The notes beneath the pieces were generated by a model. It ran no database searches. It saw only the letters and a program-made list of their open reading frames with translations, and was not told where the DNA came from. Of a DNA stretch of 64,000 bases, positions 14,038 to 26,700 are shown piece after piece; within the stretch, counting starts at the first letter, position 1; the number at the start of each line of letters is the position of its first letter. The DNA is from Opisthorchis felineus. Lineage: Eukaryota; Platyhelminthes; Trematoda; Opisthorchiida; Opisthorchiidae. The DNA is taken from positions 319,115-383,114 of the forward strand of contig SJOL01002939.1 of the NCBI GenBank assembly GCA_004794785.1, in the 5' to 3' direction. A program made the translations under genes and the position numbers.

Positions 14038-17000
14038 CTGTGTTGAAGATAGAAAATCAAATAATTTTGAGTGTAGAACAACGAAACCGGCGAAATGAAA
14101 CTGTGTTGGAGAGTGTTCTCTCGGGGAGGACTTTTTGTAATTCATGACGTATTTTCCGAAGTTGCGTTTTGTTGCCTCCTCGAAAAGACGCACTGCTTAT
14201 AGCTGAGGCTCTCCGATGTGAGATTACCCCACTAAAGAGCCAAGTTACACTTTTCGGACCACAAATAACCTCGTATTTAGGATTTACTCACAGAGTGACC
14301 ATCATCAGTAGGAGTCAAACATACACTTTCCCTACCTGGTGGAATTGCAGGTTTCAGGATAGGAACTGGGTTCTCTTTAAAGCTAGGGGTTCGCCAAAAC
14401 CAGAGTACGCACAGCCGTTTGTCCAAAAAATATAAATGATACTATTTACTTCTAGAAGTTCACTGTACTGGTTCACAGTTCATCTCTTGCTTGACTTCAG
14501 TCCATTGGAAGAAATGTGGTTGACAATTGGTTCGAATCTCAATTACATTCTATAAGTTCAATCAAGATTTTACCGTGGAATTTGAGTAAATCTATACTGG
14601 AAAGTAGAGAAGCACCCTACATCTTTTTCATCCGTTTGAGCTATAATGTACGATAGAATTTCCAAAACTTGAGCCTGGATTAAATCACGTCGTAGTATAT
14701 TGATATCCTTCCGCGTAACGCACAGCGTTTGGGATGTATCGAGATTCCATAATTAGGAGCGATCAATTATATCCAGGGTGATTGGAACCTCCAACAACAA
14801 CCTACGCACTCTGGATCCACCTCTGTTGTCACACCTAAACGCGTCAGCATGAAATACGGTTGATGTTGATGCTGTGCCAGGTATATCGAAATTCGATCTA
14901 GCTACTGTCCTGCTGGCTCCGTAATTACAGAAACCAATAACTATGATAACTCAGGTGCGCCACGAGTGCGCCACGCAAGTGGTGGCAACCCGCTCTCTCT
15001 AAATATAAGATGTCCGGAGTTCAACTTCATTGAGGTCTAAGAATAGGCATAAGCAAAAATTGCGTCCAACTCTTCTCCACCTTTGCACAAATTAATGAAG
15101 ATTGTCCCACCAAGATAGAAGGATTTTTCAAACGAGACTGATGTAAATTCAAATGTTACAAACTGTTCAAAAGCCCACAATGAACTCGTTTTCATAATAT
15201 ACAGCAACGCCATCGTCACTTCGGCGATCGACATTACAAACTGACTGCTAAATCAATACGCAAGAGGTGGCGTATCACGTAAAAATGCATAACAGAATAG
15301 AATGATGATTATCAGCAGATCATACGCATTAGTAGCATTCCCTGATGAAAAGTTCATCTCTGGAGGAAGGTCAGTTTAACCCCTCCCGTGGAAGAATCTC
15401 TTCAAAGAGTGATATATTTGTCCCACATCAGTGTGCGGGTTGTTGGAATCTAAACGAGTTGTGAAGTTCTGCGGATTTTTCGGAACACCATGCAGCTTCG
15501 ACAATCGGCCTTATGAAATAAATAAGGAGCAACTTGTTCTAGACTTCCCAAAAATCGGCGGAAATTGTCGCCATGACTTCAAGGCAAAGGTTTTGGCCAG
15601 ATGGTGTGCTTAATAGCTGCTGTTCATGTCATTTGCAGGTTTCCTTCGTTAGCATTCCATTCGTGAAAACAAACTGGTTGACATTTTCGTCCAGTCTTGG
15701 GTTTATCGGAATTAGCGCGATATGGGCGTCGAATTATGGTGGAACTTCACAAAATCTCGATTGATCGGCATGGAAATTCCCTAAAAAGTGGTCTATCTAA
15801 CTAACCCAGATCTTTCCAAAGTAATATATTCAATACCTTATTTTTTCACATGAACCTTACTCATCTCTTCAGGACTAGCATCTAGCATGGACTTTGACCA
15901 TGCTGGAAGGACCTAAAGGTTCGTTCAGCCTAGAGGTCACTTCTATTCATCCTGCACCCATCATTATCACATCATACATTGGAACTAGAATAGGGGAAAA
16001 GTGACACCTACGATAAGCAACAATAACACGGTGGCCCAGGTTATAGAAGTGGTGCAGAGGAGGAAGAAAGCGGATTAAATAGCAATCATAGGGACGTGAG
16101 ACTGATCACTGTAAGTGCATCTTTCTAGTTATGAATCCATGAGAATTAGCCATCTGGCTTCCGAACAGTTCAGAAGGCATATATGTGTTTGCTGGTGCCC
16201 AAAAACACGTCCAGTTAGTGATTGTTATGGACACCATATTACTCCCTTTCTGTGTTTTCAGAAGCGGATGACCATTTTCGCCTGTAAAGTCACTTCTCAC
16301 GGAACGAAGTTATAGACTGCAAAGAGAGGTGAGTGTGGCTTCTTCAGAGGGGGAAACTCATACGGAATACTCACTGTAGACGCCTCCAGATTTATAAGGG
16401 GGTTTAAAATACTTCGGTGTGGGGGGCTAATCTTCTATCAATAACTTCACACAACCAATGAAATCTGCTGTTACTTAGTGGGTTTTTTCTAACAAACAGA
16501 CTCCACACAACTCGCAAGATGATAGAAATATCCCCTGTCTAACTCCATGGGAAAAAGCGTCATTTGGTTGGCTGTAATCTCATGTTTATGATCGACTTTG
16601 CGAAATGCTGATCGGATAGTCTCACCATATCTAGGGTCACAATTCTGGCAAACGGTAGTCTGGGTTAAATGGAATTTAGAGGGCAACGATTTCAAGGTTT
16701 ATGCAGCTGTATGAACATTCTTGCTGCCTTTTTCATTTATTTCGTTGTTTTCATTTGTCAAGGTAAATCTAGCGCCATCCTATATAGACTTTACTTAGTT
16801 TTTCAGCCACGAGTGCAGATACATTGCAATGTTAGATACTTGTTAACTATGTTTCCTTTTTAACTGATCGTCTCGTAGAGGCTCAAAGTCCATCGGGTTA
16901 AGACGGAATTCCTAATCCATTTTATATCCCTCTTGGCTTTTAAAAGCTACTTTAATGAGAGCAGGTGACGTCTGAAGTGGAATTCTTATTCGATGTAGCC

Positions 17001-17249
17001 ACCATGCGATGGATCAGTGGGAAATCGGATAAATAGTTTGAATTCCTTTGACCCCGTCATACTTTGGTTGGGGTCTGGTAGCGTTAGTTGGTGACGGAGG
17101 AGACGTTCTGATATGAATCCATCACTTCTGTCCAGAGAGGATGTTTAAATATGTCCAACTGAGCAGTTTACCACTTCTCACACCAACCGACTTTCCGTTA
17201 AGTGACATCATTTGTATACTGCACATTCATCAAAATAGGAGGTTAAATT

Positions 17250-17510
17250 TTACGCAATATACTACTCATAAGGTTGCTGAAAATTCTTCGACAGCCCACG
17301 ACCGGTTTCGCCCTTTTTGGGGCTCATCAGGCAGGCGCAGTCCCCGAGTTTTCGTCAAACTTATGTTCTACTTGAACCCAAATTGGACTGTTTTCAAGAA
17401 ATACACTCATCTGCATGGAAACATCACAAACGAGAGATTCAGCTGGGTTCCAGGTGAGTCTCTAGCAAAACCAAATTGATTTGCAAATGAGTGTATTTCT
17501 TAGGAAGTTA
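17250..17510 (-). mobile_element. family 1 hammerhead-bearing retroelement copy (best preserved)
   Basis: Read on the minus strand the unit runs: a segment bounded by inverted repeats (17397-17410 and 17487-17500, GAAATACACTCAT and its complement), a linker near 17345-17395, an HHR (17294-17336), and an end reading CTTATGAGTAGTATATTGCG. Parts recur at 8.9, 19.0, 26.5, 32.2, 35.4, 47.3, 48.4, 54.6 and 58.9 kb. No coding capacity. HHRs of this layout are known in Penelope-like elements and in metazoan retrozymes; this looks like a non-autonomous relative. Confidence 0.75.
17294..17336 (-). ncRNA. hammerhead ribozyme motif, complete core (family 1)
   Basis: On the minus strand: stem I 5' strand GCCUGC (17331-17336), core CUGAUGA, stem II GCCC/GGGC with an A-rich loop, core GAA, stem III ACCGGU (17301-17306), C17, then stem I 3' strand GUGGGC (17294-17299). 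Stem I forms six pairs including two wobbles, and every invariant core base is present. Predicted cleavage is between 17300 and 17299. ACCGGU is self-complementary with almost no room for a loop, so activity would be expected mainly from a dimer pairing two stem III strands. Flanking 17272-17286 and 17346-17360 are complementary and extend stem I beyond an internal loop, as in natural type I hammerheads. Confidence 0.85.
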
Positions 17511-19046
17511 AATCTTTGAACCAGGGCACCTTTTCGATACCTTGTTGTCACAGAAGTCGAAGAAAGCTGAGGCCTCGCATGGCTGTCCAGGCATGAACAG
17601 GGAAATAAAAAGCGTCGGTGCATCCCAGCCACCGATTTCTCTGTCAGCTCCCCGTACTTTAAGGGACACTCCTCCCCAAGCCCCCGAAGTTCAGATAATC
17701 CACGATGAAATCACTGATTTCATCACGCTTGTTGGTTTACTTTGACTCATATGAGTCACGTGAGCGTGTAACTAAGCCCTCTGTGCTCCTTGCTTAGTCT
17801 GCACCGGCTTTTATGAGGCCTCCTTAGTACTCTCTGTCTATGGCATCCGCTTCCTTTTCGGCTTGATTTGCCTGTTGTATACCATGCTCTTGTAAACGTC
17901 GACATCTGCTATACCGGTACGGTTACCCACTGGCGTTTGCAGGTTTCCAAGGAAGAAAATGTCATTACAACTCCAGGTTCATCATCTGTCTCGTTTTTAA
18001 TTAGAGTCCGACAGCCAGATGATCGTCCCTGAAGACCATATACAGCATGTGTCAGTGTTTGTCTTTCGGAGCAGGAAGACTGCGTTGGAAGTGAACCATA
18101 CCGCACTCTGGTAAACAGAAGAAGTCGGTTTACGGATGGTCCAGCGGCACGGGCACATGACTGCAGCCACTAATCGTGAGTGTACAGCACAAGCGTAGGT
18201 AAACCACAAGTCGTCAGGTCTCAGTTCAGCTGCCTGACATCACTGCGTAGGTCCCCCAATTTAGGGTACTTCTTGTCACCGTAAGAAGCAGCCAATCACT
18301 CCTCAAGGTAAATTAAACGGGGTCATTTGAATTTACCCACAGAAACAATACCTAGGAGATGCAGAAGTGTTAACCCGAGAACCATAGTGTTGTAAAACGT
18401 TGCTTCTGAACGGGGACTCCTCATGAGAGTGAATTAGGAGTTTCAAAAAAAACAGGGCTTATGTTTTTAGGCTCAAAACTGGTTAAAAGCCCATTTAACC
18501 GCATAGTAATGCACGACATTTACGTTTACTCATTACTTAAGATAAAAGTAATGGTTTGTCTATAATAATTTTAACTTGGAATAGGCATTCTAAATAGGAC
18601 AAAGTCGGGTTGCAAGGTCATGGAATTTATGCATAGATGAGTTGTTTTGGGAACACCGTTGGGAAGTGAATCAAAACGTGTTCATCAGTTGGCTCCTCAT
18701 AGCTTTTTTACTTCCTAGCCAGCGTACTCCAAGACTACAGTTCTTATATGATGACGAATAAGCAGCTCATTTGTCAGTAATATAAATGAAATCCAGGAAT
18801 ACTCCACGGCCAAACATAACATAAATGTTAAAAAATGCCACTGGCATAATGATACAATTATTTAGAGTGTAGGATTTGAGACCCCCACAACAGAGCTGGC
18901 CAAAAAGGAGTTAATCGATTTCCGTAAAGGAATATCGGGATGAAGGTAAAGAAGCTTCACTCTTTTAAATGGTTTTTCTTATTTTGCATACATGCAAGAT
19001 ATCCGTTTATTATTTCAGGGAAAGTATATCAACAAAGGAGGCACAG

Positions 19047-19392
19047 ACGTAATACACTACTCATAAGGTTGCTGAAAATTCTTCAACAGCCCATGACCGG
19101 TTTCGCCCTTCTTGGGGTTGACGGAAACTCTGGGATTGCGCCTACCTAATGAGCCCCAAGCAGGGCAAAACCGGTCGTGCGCTGTCGAAGAATTTTCAGC
19201 GACATTATGAGTAGTGTATTACGTATATACGTGTATCGCGATATCTCGAACATCGTACCAACTGAAACAATGAGGCGGCCTGGTGCAGCACATTCGGTCG
19301 CTTGAAAACGTCATAAACGAGAGATTCCGCTGCGTCCCAGGTGAGCCTCCCGCAAAACCAAATTTGTTTGCAAATGAGTGTATTTCGCTAAG
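19047..19392 (+). mobile_element. family 1 foldback copy with HHR and tail
   Basis: The first 178 bases form an imperfect palindrome: 19047-19115 is complementary to 19156-19224, both ends reading ACGTAATACACTACTCAT on opposite strands. The right arm includes the sense HHR (19140-19182); the left arm is an inverted partial copy lacking the CUGAUGA half. A tail follows (19230-19392) containing ATATCTCGAACATCGTACCA and ending TGCAAATGAGTGTATTTCG. That tail recurs at 32.4, 54.7 and 59.2 kb. Confidence 0.75.
19140..19182 (+). ncRNA. decayed hammerhead ribozyme (family 1)
   Basis: GCCUAC, then CUAAUGA (core G5 changed to A), stem II CCC/GGG, AAA instead of GAA (G12 changed to A), intact stem III ACCGGU, C17, and GUGCGC. 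Stem I pairs at five of six positions. Loss of both G5 and G12 should abolish cleavage. Confidence 0.75.
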
Positions 19393-20705
19393 GTAGCCCC
19401 AGATTTTGTTATTGAATCGAATTCGCCATGCCAGTAATCTCGGTCACTGTTAATTTTTTCTCGAAACTGATGGTATTTTAACAAGGTCGAACTGATTCTG
19501 GTTTGGATACCGCAAAAAGGTGAAAATTAGGTATTGTAACAGTATGAAGCATAGAAGGACACCAGCCGTGTGTCTAAATCGGTCGTTAAATACTAGGTTG
19601 TTGTATTGTTGCTTGTCATGTCGCTAGGATGAACTTTGCCACTTCCGATCGTTTCGCAGCTGGATACCAATCATAAGCCGGTGTAGGTCAAAGACTAACT
19701 GTCAACATTATTCACTACGAAAGCCGTAATACCAAGCCGTGCGTGCAAATGCTACGTGTGCCGCTGAGATGGTCGGTTAGATTTTTACATATAATTATTT
19801 CATTTATACTTGTCAGGCAGGGAAGGCAGTCGACAGACATTTTTCAGCGAGCCAGTCCCTGTGAAATGCAATTTGTAGGGCCTAGGAAAAGCATCCTTCA
19901 AGAGCATGCATATTGAACTGAGGCTTTATAGATGAGGTGGAAGTTGATCTGTTCACTGAGCTAGGCATTTGGGCTTGCAAATGCCTCATCGCCAGGCGAG
20001 AAGGCACATTTAGCGTGGGATTCTTTTGGTCGAACATTACTAATGGGGCCGTTCAAACTCCGCCCACCCAATTAAGCGACGGTGCTGCTCAAAGTATTCA
20101 GATTGCCCAGCTGAGTTTACACCAGTTCTCGTAAAACCAGTGAATGTGCTGTTCACGCCCAACGGTTCAGGTGAGTAAGTTCTCGCCTGTACGATACGCC
20201 AGGTGAATAAATATAAGACGACTACAGCTAGAGAGCAGAACCGGAATTAGAAAAGTAACCTAGATCGAAACGACCGACTGAAACCCAGAAAAGGCACACT
20301 GTTTCGTCTACCTGGACAGGAAATGTTGATCTGAGCGAATGCACCTCAACACACTCATAAAAATGGAAAAACTATGAGCAATCGGACATTTATTCAAATA
20401 AACAGACAAAAACATGCAAACTACCAATGGCGAACGGCCTATGTATTATAAATATGGTCTTCTTTTCTAGGTCTGGCGATTAATTCGAGCTCTTCATCGT
20501 CCCTTTAAAGGGTTAACAAATACTAATTTTCTGGTTCACAACCGGATGACGGGAGGGGCTTTTGTAGCACCACTATATTTGTGCACGGTTTGGAACGACC
20601 GGCAGGGAGTTCCAAGCACTTCTAAAAAGGTGCAGAAATCACTCGTACAGCGTGTAAGTTCTCCGCAGGTGCCGGAAAGATGGATGTATATAATCAATTA
20701 CTTAC

Positions 20706-20764
20706 CGCTTCTGTTTGATTGGTCTATCATCGGCTGGACAATTCTGCGCCTCGCGTTGATAAAC
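20706..20764 (-). CDS. Meis: Meis exon e: end of homeodomain recognition helix
   Basis: 59 nt: one base completing Trp532, 19 codons, and one base carried on. The acceptor is ACTACAG before G TTT ATC; the donor is AGCG then GTAAGT. It encodes FINARRRIVQPMIDQSNRS (residues 533-551), essentially invariant in MEIS proteins. Homeodomain position 51 is Asn535, which contacts adenine in DNA; the neighbouring Arg residues contact the backbone and major groove. The last residue is Ser where many relatives have Ala. It lies inside opposite-strand open frames that are shadows. Confidence 0.97.
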
Positions 20765-23700
20765 CTGTAGTGAATACCAAACAAGTTAAAAGTTAACGTT
20801 CCACAAAATGCAAATGCAATAATTCTCTGGCTCCTTACTCTGAGAAACGTAATTTTAAAGATTGAACCAGTTAGAACGTTACCAAAGTATTTTTTAAAAG
20901 ACTGCTATGCGGTCATTGAACCCCCTTAGCTGTAGAGCTTCCAAAACTAGGCATTATCATACAAAAATTTAAAACAAGACCCGAGGACTTAGGAGGTAAT
21001 ATGAGGAAGACTAAGTATCACAGTCGAACATCGTAAGGCCCAAGAATTCGTCTTTCGCATTTTTAAATCTCCAACCAGATTGTGTGAAGGTGACGTGAGC
21101 CTTTGATTCAAAAGTACTAGTCTGTTGAACTCAGAGAATCTTGTATCTTGTTCTGACTGACTATCGGCTTATTCACACACTTTCTTCCAGCGATTTATCA
21201 TTTATCACAAAGAAGCTGATAATCACAAGACTGTATGATCAGAAACCAGACTCACCGGCTACACCAAAGTGGACACACTGTCCTAAAACCAACGGTCTGT
21301 AACTACTACACTGGTGTTCACCTAAGGGAACCCCCTATACACATTTGGCTAATCTCCAGTACGGATGAGAGGACGAGCTTCACTGGGCCGGCCTACATGT
21401 TCCTCAATAAAGTTTGATTAACTTCTAAGCACCTGCTTGGTCACCTACCACATGGCGCGTGAAGACCGACGCTCAAGATTGATAAGGTTGCCCTATTAGG
21501 ACACCACTTAGTTTGAACCAATTGGACCGGCCTGCTCTTGGTGCGAAAATGATTATTTTCTGACTTAATGAAAGGAAGTGAAGATTTGTCAAAATTTACG
21601 GTAAAAACATTAGCTTAAACTGCTTGAACTAATTAAAAGCTCTCCTCTTACCTGGGAATTCAAGGCAATCTGATGTTTGCCTTATGTCGCCACACTTGTT
21701 TTCACCTAAAATAAGCATAAATCAACGGGTTTGTGGAGTAACCCTGAAGTCGAATGATGTACTGTCCAGTTTGGCGATACCGAGAACTTGGAACAAAATC
21801 TGCTTCAAAAGGATACCGTCAACAGCCGACGTACAGAGTTTTTGCATGTTAGGAGTTTTCCGTACTGCTTTTCGCACGGGTTATCGGTAGGACAGTATTC
21901 AAGGGAGTTCGGCGGGTTCTCTGAGGTTTTCGAGTGCTTGACGCTAGGTTGAAATATCCTGATAGGTGAGTTTGGACACTTCTTTTTCGGAAACACAAGA
22001 CGAATAGCACTTGGGTAGTACACAATCATCTTTGGAAATCTGCTGGGACGCGCAAGGATTCCCATTTACCCGCCCTGTGAAATTTAATGGTGTTTTATGG
22101 GAAATCACGGGATATTTCGATGTGAAAAAGGGTGAAAGAAGGACATGATAACCAAGAGGTTAATATTACCCTTCCGTTCTGACGATCCAGTTTCGAATCC
22201 CTAAATGTGGGCTTTCAAACTGCCTCTTGCGATACTGTACGCGTGTTGTTTCACAAGTAAGAACGTGAAAGTTACCACTTTTTCCATTTGGAAAACAAAG
22301 TACAATTATAGGGACAAGGCTCAGATTCCCGGATTCTCCATATTTTAATTATTTTCTATCCGAAACAATGTTTAGGATTAACAACCTGTCACAGGGCTTG
22401 GATGGATTTAACCTTGATGGATGGAAGCTGCTCTGATAACTAATATGTTGCTTCCTTAATTTGAATGCAGCCTTTACACTCCGCCAATAAGGTCTTTTGA
22501 GCCACATACGACCTCTGCATTTGTTATTAGCGTTACAAATGGAGTAGCAGTTCAGTGTCGTAAAACTAAGCGTGTATATTGTTATGAAAGATGAACCTTT
22601 GATGTGCAATTCGTAGTGGATATCGGGCATAAACAACTTGGTAACCCAGTGAGAAGAAACAGTTCAAAAAATAAGGCAACCCAGAAGACATGACTGAAGC
22701 GCTCAGTAAACTTTTTAGGGGATAGAAAGAAATCGGGTTATGTAGGGAACCCTGTGCGTTGTATCCAACGCATCATCATCATCATCGACGGCATGACATC
22801 AGTGTTCCACACCGGTGCTTCGCTGCCGTACATGTATCCAACACGATAAGGTTTCTAATAAAACAAAGTGGATGGCGAGCTGGCCTTCCAGCGAGATGTT
22901 CTGTGTAAAGTTTGTCGAGGTTCGGAACACTTTCTGAACGCGGAACTAAACCTATTACGCCTTTAGCTTCCACTAAACGTAGAAACATTTCTTCTTCGCC
23001 TGGAAACATTGCGTACTTCACGGATAAGATAGTGCCGGAGAAATAAGCTAACGTGACTTTGAGATATTTCACATCATTAGGTCCTAAAAGATAAATGTTC
23101 TGAGACCTGATCAGTGAAAATAAGACAAATTGTCTCCACTTTCGTCATCTGAGATAGCTTATGGTATCTTAGCATTTCGAAGCTCTAAAGGAAAAAGGAA
23201 CATTTGCGGGGCACGTTGCACGCTGCTTCAATCCGTGTAAAACTTTGAATCGTGACAGTGACAATAGCTCGTGATCTAGACGGAATACTGATAAATGTGG
23301 AGGGTGTGAAAAACAGGCAAGACATGAATGTAGAGTACAAAAAAGCGCTGGAAATGAGTGGCTACCACCCGTACGGGACCCTCAAATATGTGGTTCGTAT
23401 GTGGTTGGCAAAACAGCCCACAACCTTGCTTACTGCGCTTTCTGATATGAAGCCGTGGTAGCTTATATTGTCAGAGATATTTGGGCGACTCAGATTTAGT
23501 TAACACACGGTTCTCACATTTCTGTTCGGGGCTGAAGAAGCCACATGCGCAAGATGTGTGAAAACGCTCGGTACGGAGAGCGACTGTTGGCAAGTAAACT
23601 AGTATGTATCCTGAGATAATTTATGAGTGCTGACTCCCAATTACGTTTCATTTCCAAACAAGTGAAAGGTAATCGACCGGAAGTTCAAGCACCAGAGATT

Positions 23701-26700
23701 TCTATAAATAAAGCATTTCCCTGCTGGTAAAAGGTTAATTGAGCAACATTGTAACAGCCAGTTAGAATAAGTTTGGAACCGGTTGAAGATTTGTGGGTTC
23801 AGATGTTTTTGGCATACACGACGGAGTCATCGTTGGTCAGGTTTAAGGCATAAGGAAATTCACTCACCGGTATATCCTGGATTAGTGTTGCACATTAGTT
23901 AAACTTTTCGCTGATTTGTTGTAGGTGACTATGTGTTTCGATTAATGGACCGAAAAAAAGTGAATTCAGATTGGGTTTGGGATCATATCCATGGCATTAA
24001 TTTGGTGTTTCCTTTCTAGTGCCTATTTTTAGACTGTTGTTTCATATGACTTAGAAATTTATGGAGTAATTCCATCAGCAGGAGGAAGTAACATGATCCC
24101 CAGACTGTCTGAGATTTGTACTTTAGATCTAAACTATCTCAATTTTTTTAACTGGGTTTGCTAATGATATTCATGCACACATGGGAGTAACAAGTAGTCC
24201 AGACCAAGAAATTTACTGTGTTGTAATTTGTGCATTTTCCCTGTGCAGCGCACATACTTCCAAGATTTTAACAGATCTACCCAACTTATGTATATTTTAA
24301 GAACACCTAAAAATGTTGATGGACTTGTTGGATCCGTAAGCTTATCTAGACCAATTCCTTTTGCGCAAGGCACGAACCTATCACCACGGAGATGCTAAAA
24401 TGCTCTCCACAAAGTTTGGATGCTAATGAGGACGAAATTTCAGTATTTTCACAAGTAGTCAAATTGCTGTTTTGGGTCATAAACCAAATGTACCAGCTCT
24501 ATCGGTGCGGTCTGCGGATGCGCTAACCAAAGGGTCACTTGACCAGTTCCAGTCCGCCCATCTGATAATCTTTGACAAATATTTGTGGTTTAGATTTTAG
24601 GGATATTGCTCCGAGAGTTTTGAGAATGCCTGTGCGTTCTCAGTTGGGATAATTTTTATGCTCTATTGATTTACCATCCATCAAAAGCAATTGTTATATC
24701 GTCTCTATGGCCATGCAGTATTCGTAGAGGCGTTGAAGGTTTCCACAAGGTAAGTCAAAACAAATTATTCATCAGCCGTAAGAAAATAATGGGACACAAT
24801 GGAAATTAGTGCATGAATAGGCGGACTTGCAATATTTCATCCCCTCACCTGCTTGGATTTCCGATTTTGATAACGTACAGATAATTGCTAGCAGCAGGTA
24901 GACGTTTGTTGCCTCCTCGTTTGCAAGAACTTTTAACACTAGCGATGAATGTCAAGATATAGGAGCCGTTATGAACCCCACCCGCTCACCCAGCATCTTG
25001 CCTACAAGCATCCTACCTGTCCAAGGATACCCTGTGCAAACGAATTTATCTATAAATCATACCAGTACACACGATGAATCACTCGTGTAACGCAAGCCGC
25101 CGCCTTAGTCACAATGTAAGTTCGACCGACTTCGGACGTGTGTATACAAGCCCGGATGCACGCTTTCGAGGGCACAATGTTGGGGAAATGTCAAAGCCAG
25201 ACGTGGGGATGGGCTAATTGATTGAACGGTATTTATGGTCAGGGTAGTTTGCGTCGAAACCAATTAGGAGTACATAGGGTGGGGTGGTGTACGGAGTGAT
25301 TAGGTAGATAAATTACGGAAGTGAACAATTGTGACAGACTGAATGATTGGAGACGAAGTTTGGCCAAACAAGGCACTAGGCTAACTGACCGATTTATTTG
25401 ACATGGATAATACTGTGGTATGAGAAATTTTCATGTGCCACAGTACGGGACATGTAGAGTGAACTGGAACTTACGAAGCCTACACGATGAGGGAGACTAG
25501 AGCAACCTTGTTTGATGTTTGTGGCTGGATTGTGTTTACAGGGCCCCACCTGTGAAGACCCCCCGAAGTAAGGAAATCCAAAAGAAAATAAAGCGTGTAG
25601 CTCGGCGAGAAACTAGACTATCTAACGGGCGACGCTAAATGCGATCAAGGATCTTTTTATGCGGCGTTTTATGCAAAATATCAGGTAGGTATCTAGGTTC
25701 GTATAACCACAGGGGCAAGACACGCAGTAGGGTGCTTCTTTTATGTTAAATAACCGAAGGTCTGGGAATCCGTTGAGATGGAGCAAAGTGTGTGTATCAC
25801 TTCTTGCTTGCTGAGAACGTCTGTGAGACGGGCAAAAGAGGTATTCTATTACGCGACAAATTCCCTGTAAAAAAGGACTTGGTCATCTGCGATACGAATA
25901 GCTTCTAGCCATGATCGCGGATAGTCGTTTTCCTATCAGATAATTCTCGTTGAAAGACGAATCCTCGAGCATTATCTTCCACTGATCAAACTACTTCGAA
26001 AAACGTCATGAGATTTCATCACTGAGATAGAACAGCTTCCAAAAGTAGTTAGGGGAATGCCGAATTTTCAAGTACATTTTCAATGAACGTTCGTATATCT
26101 ACAGATGTTTCGGATAATCATTAGCACTGTAAAGTTGTGAACCTTTAGGTAATTTCTGCACGACCCAGGAGACATGAGTGACAGCTGTACAATAACATGA
26201 CAGTATGGGCGGAACAATTTCCAACACTGCAACACCAATAATGCCTTTAACATTACTTTGCTGTACCCCGAAACTTCGATTAGTTCGATCTGTATTGAAA
26301 CTTCGGGATTCAAGGGAAGGCTGAATTTAGGACAGGGTCAAGTTAAGTCGCCTACACCAGTTTTTTCTGCAAAAGACTACCTTATATATCTCATAAGATG
26401 CCAGACATAAAACTATCATCAAAGAACGTCAACTGATTAAGACTGGCAAACTTCGCTATCCAAATCCACAATAGTAGTCGATTTGTGCTAATTTAGTAAG
26501 GGGAAGTGATGGAAGAAATTGTCTTTCTGGACAGACAGAACTTGCTACTGACAAGGTTGCTGAAAACTCTCCAACAGCCTGCTGTCCACTTCGTCCTTGT
26601 TCTTAGGCATGTTCCTCAGGTCTGGCCGACCTTGTGCCGTACCGAGACAGCATTGTGTGCGAATGAAGAAATAAGCTTACTTGCCGATTAAATTGGTGTT

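Larger units (their letters stand above)
14038..20705 (-). other. Meis intron e-f
   Basis: 6668 nt, GTAAGT donor and CACAG acceptor, phase 1. Contains two of the best family 1 elements (17250-17510 and 19047-19392), including the only HHR of that family with a complete core. Nothing else is recognised; 17540-18300 has somewhat fewer stops but no domain. Confidence 0.85.

Noticed and set aside
22143..22205. tRNA-like words (AACCAAGAGGTTAATA and AGTTTCGAATCC)
   Set aside because: No acceptor stem or proper anticodon stem could be drawn; too weak to call a tRNA or SINE.
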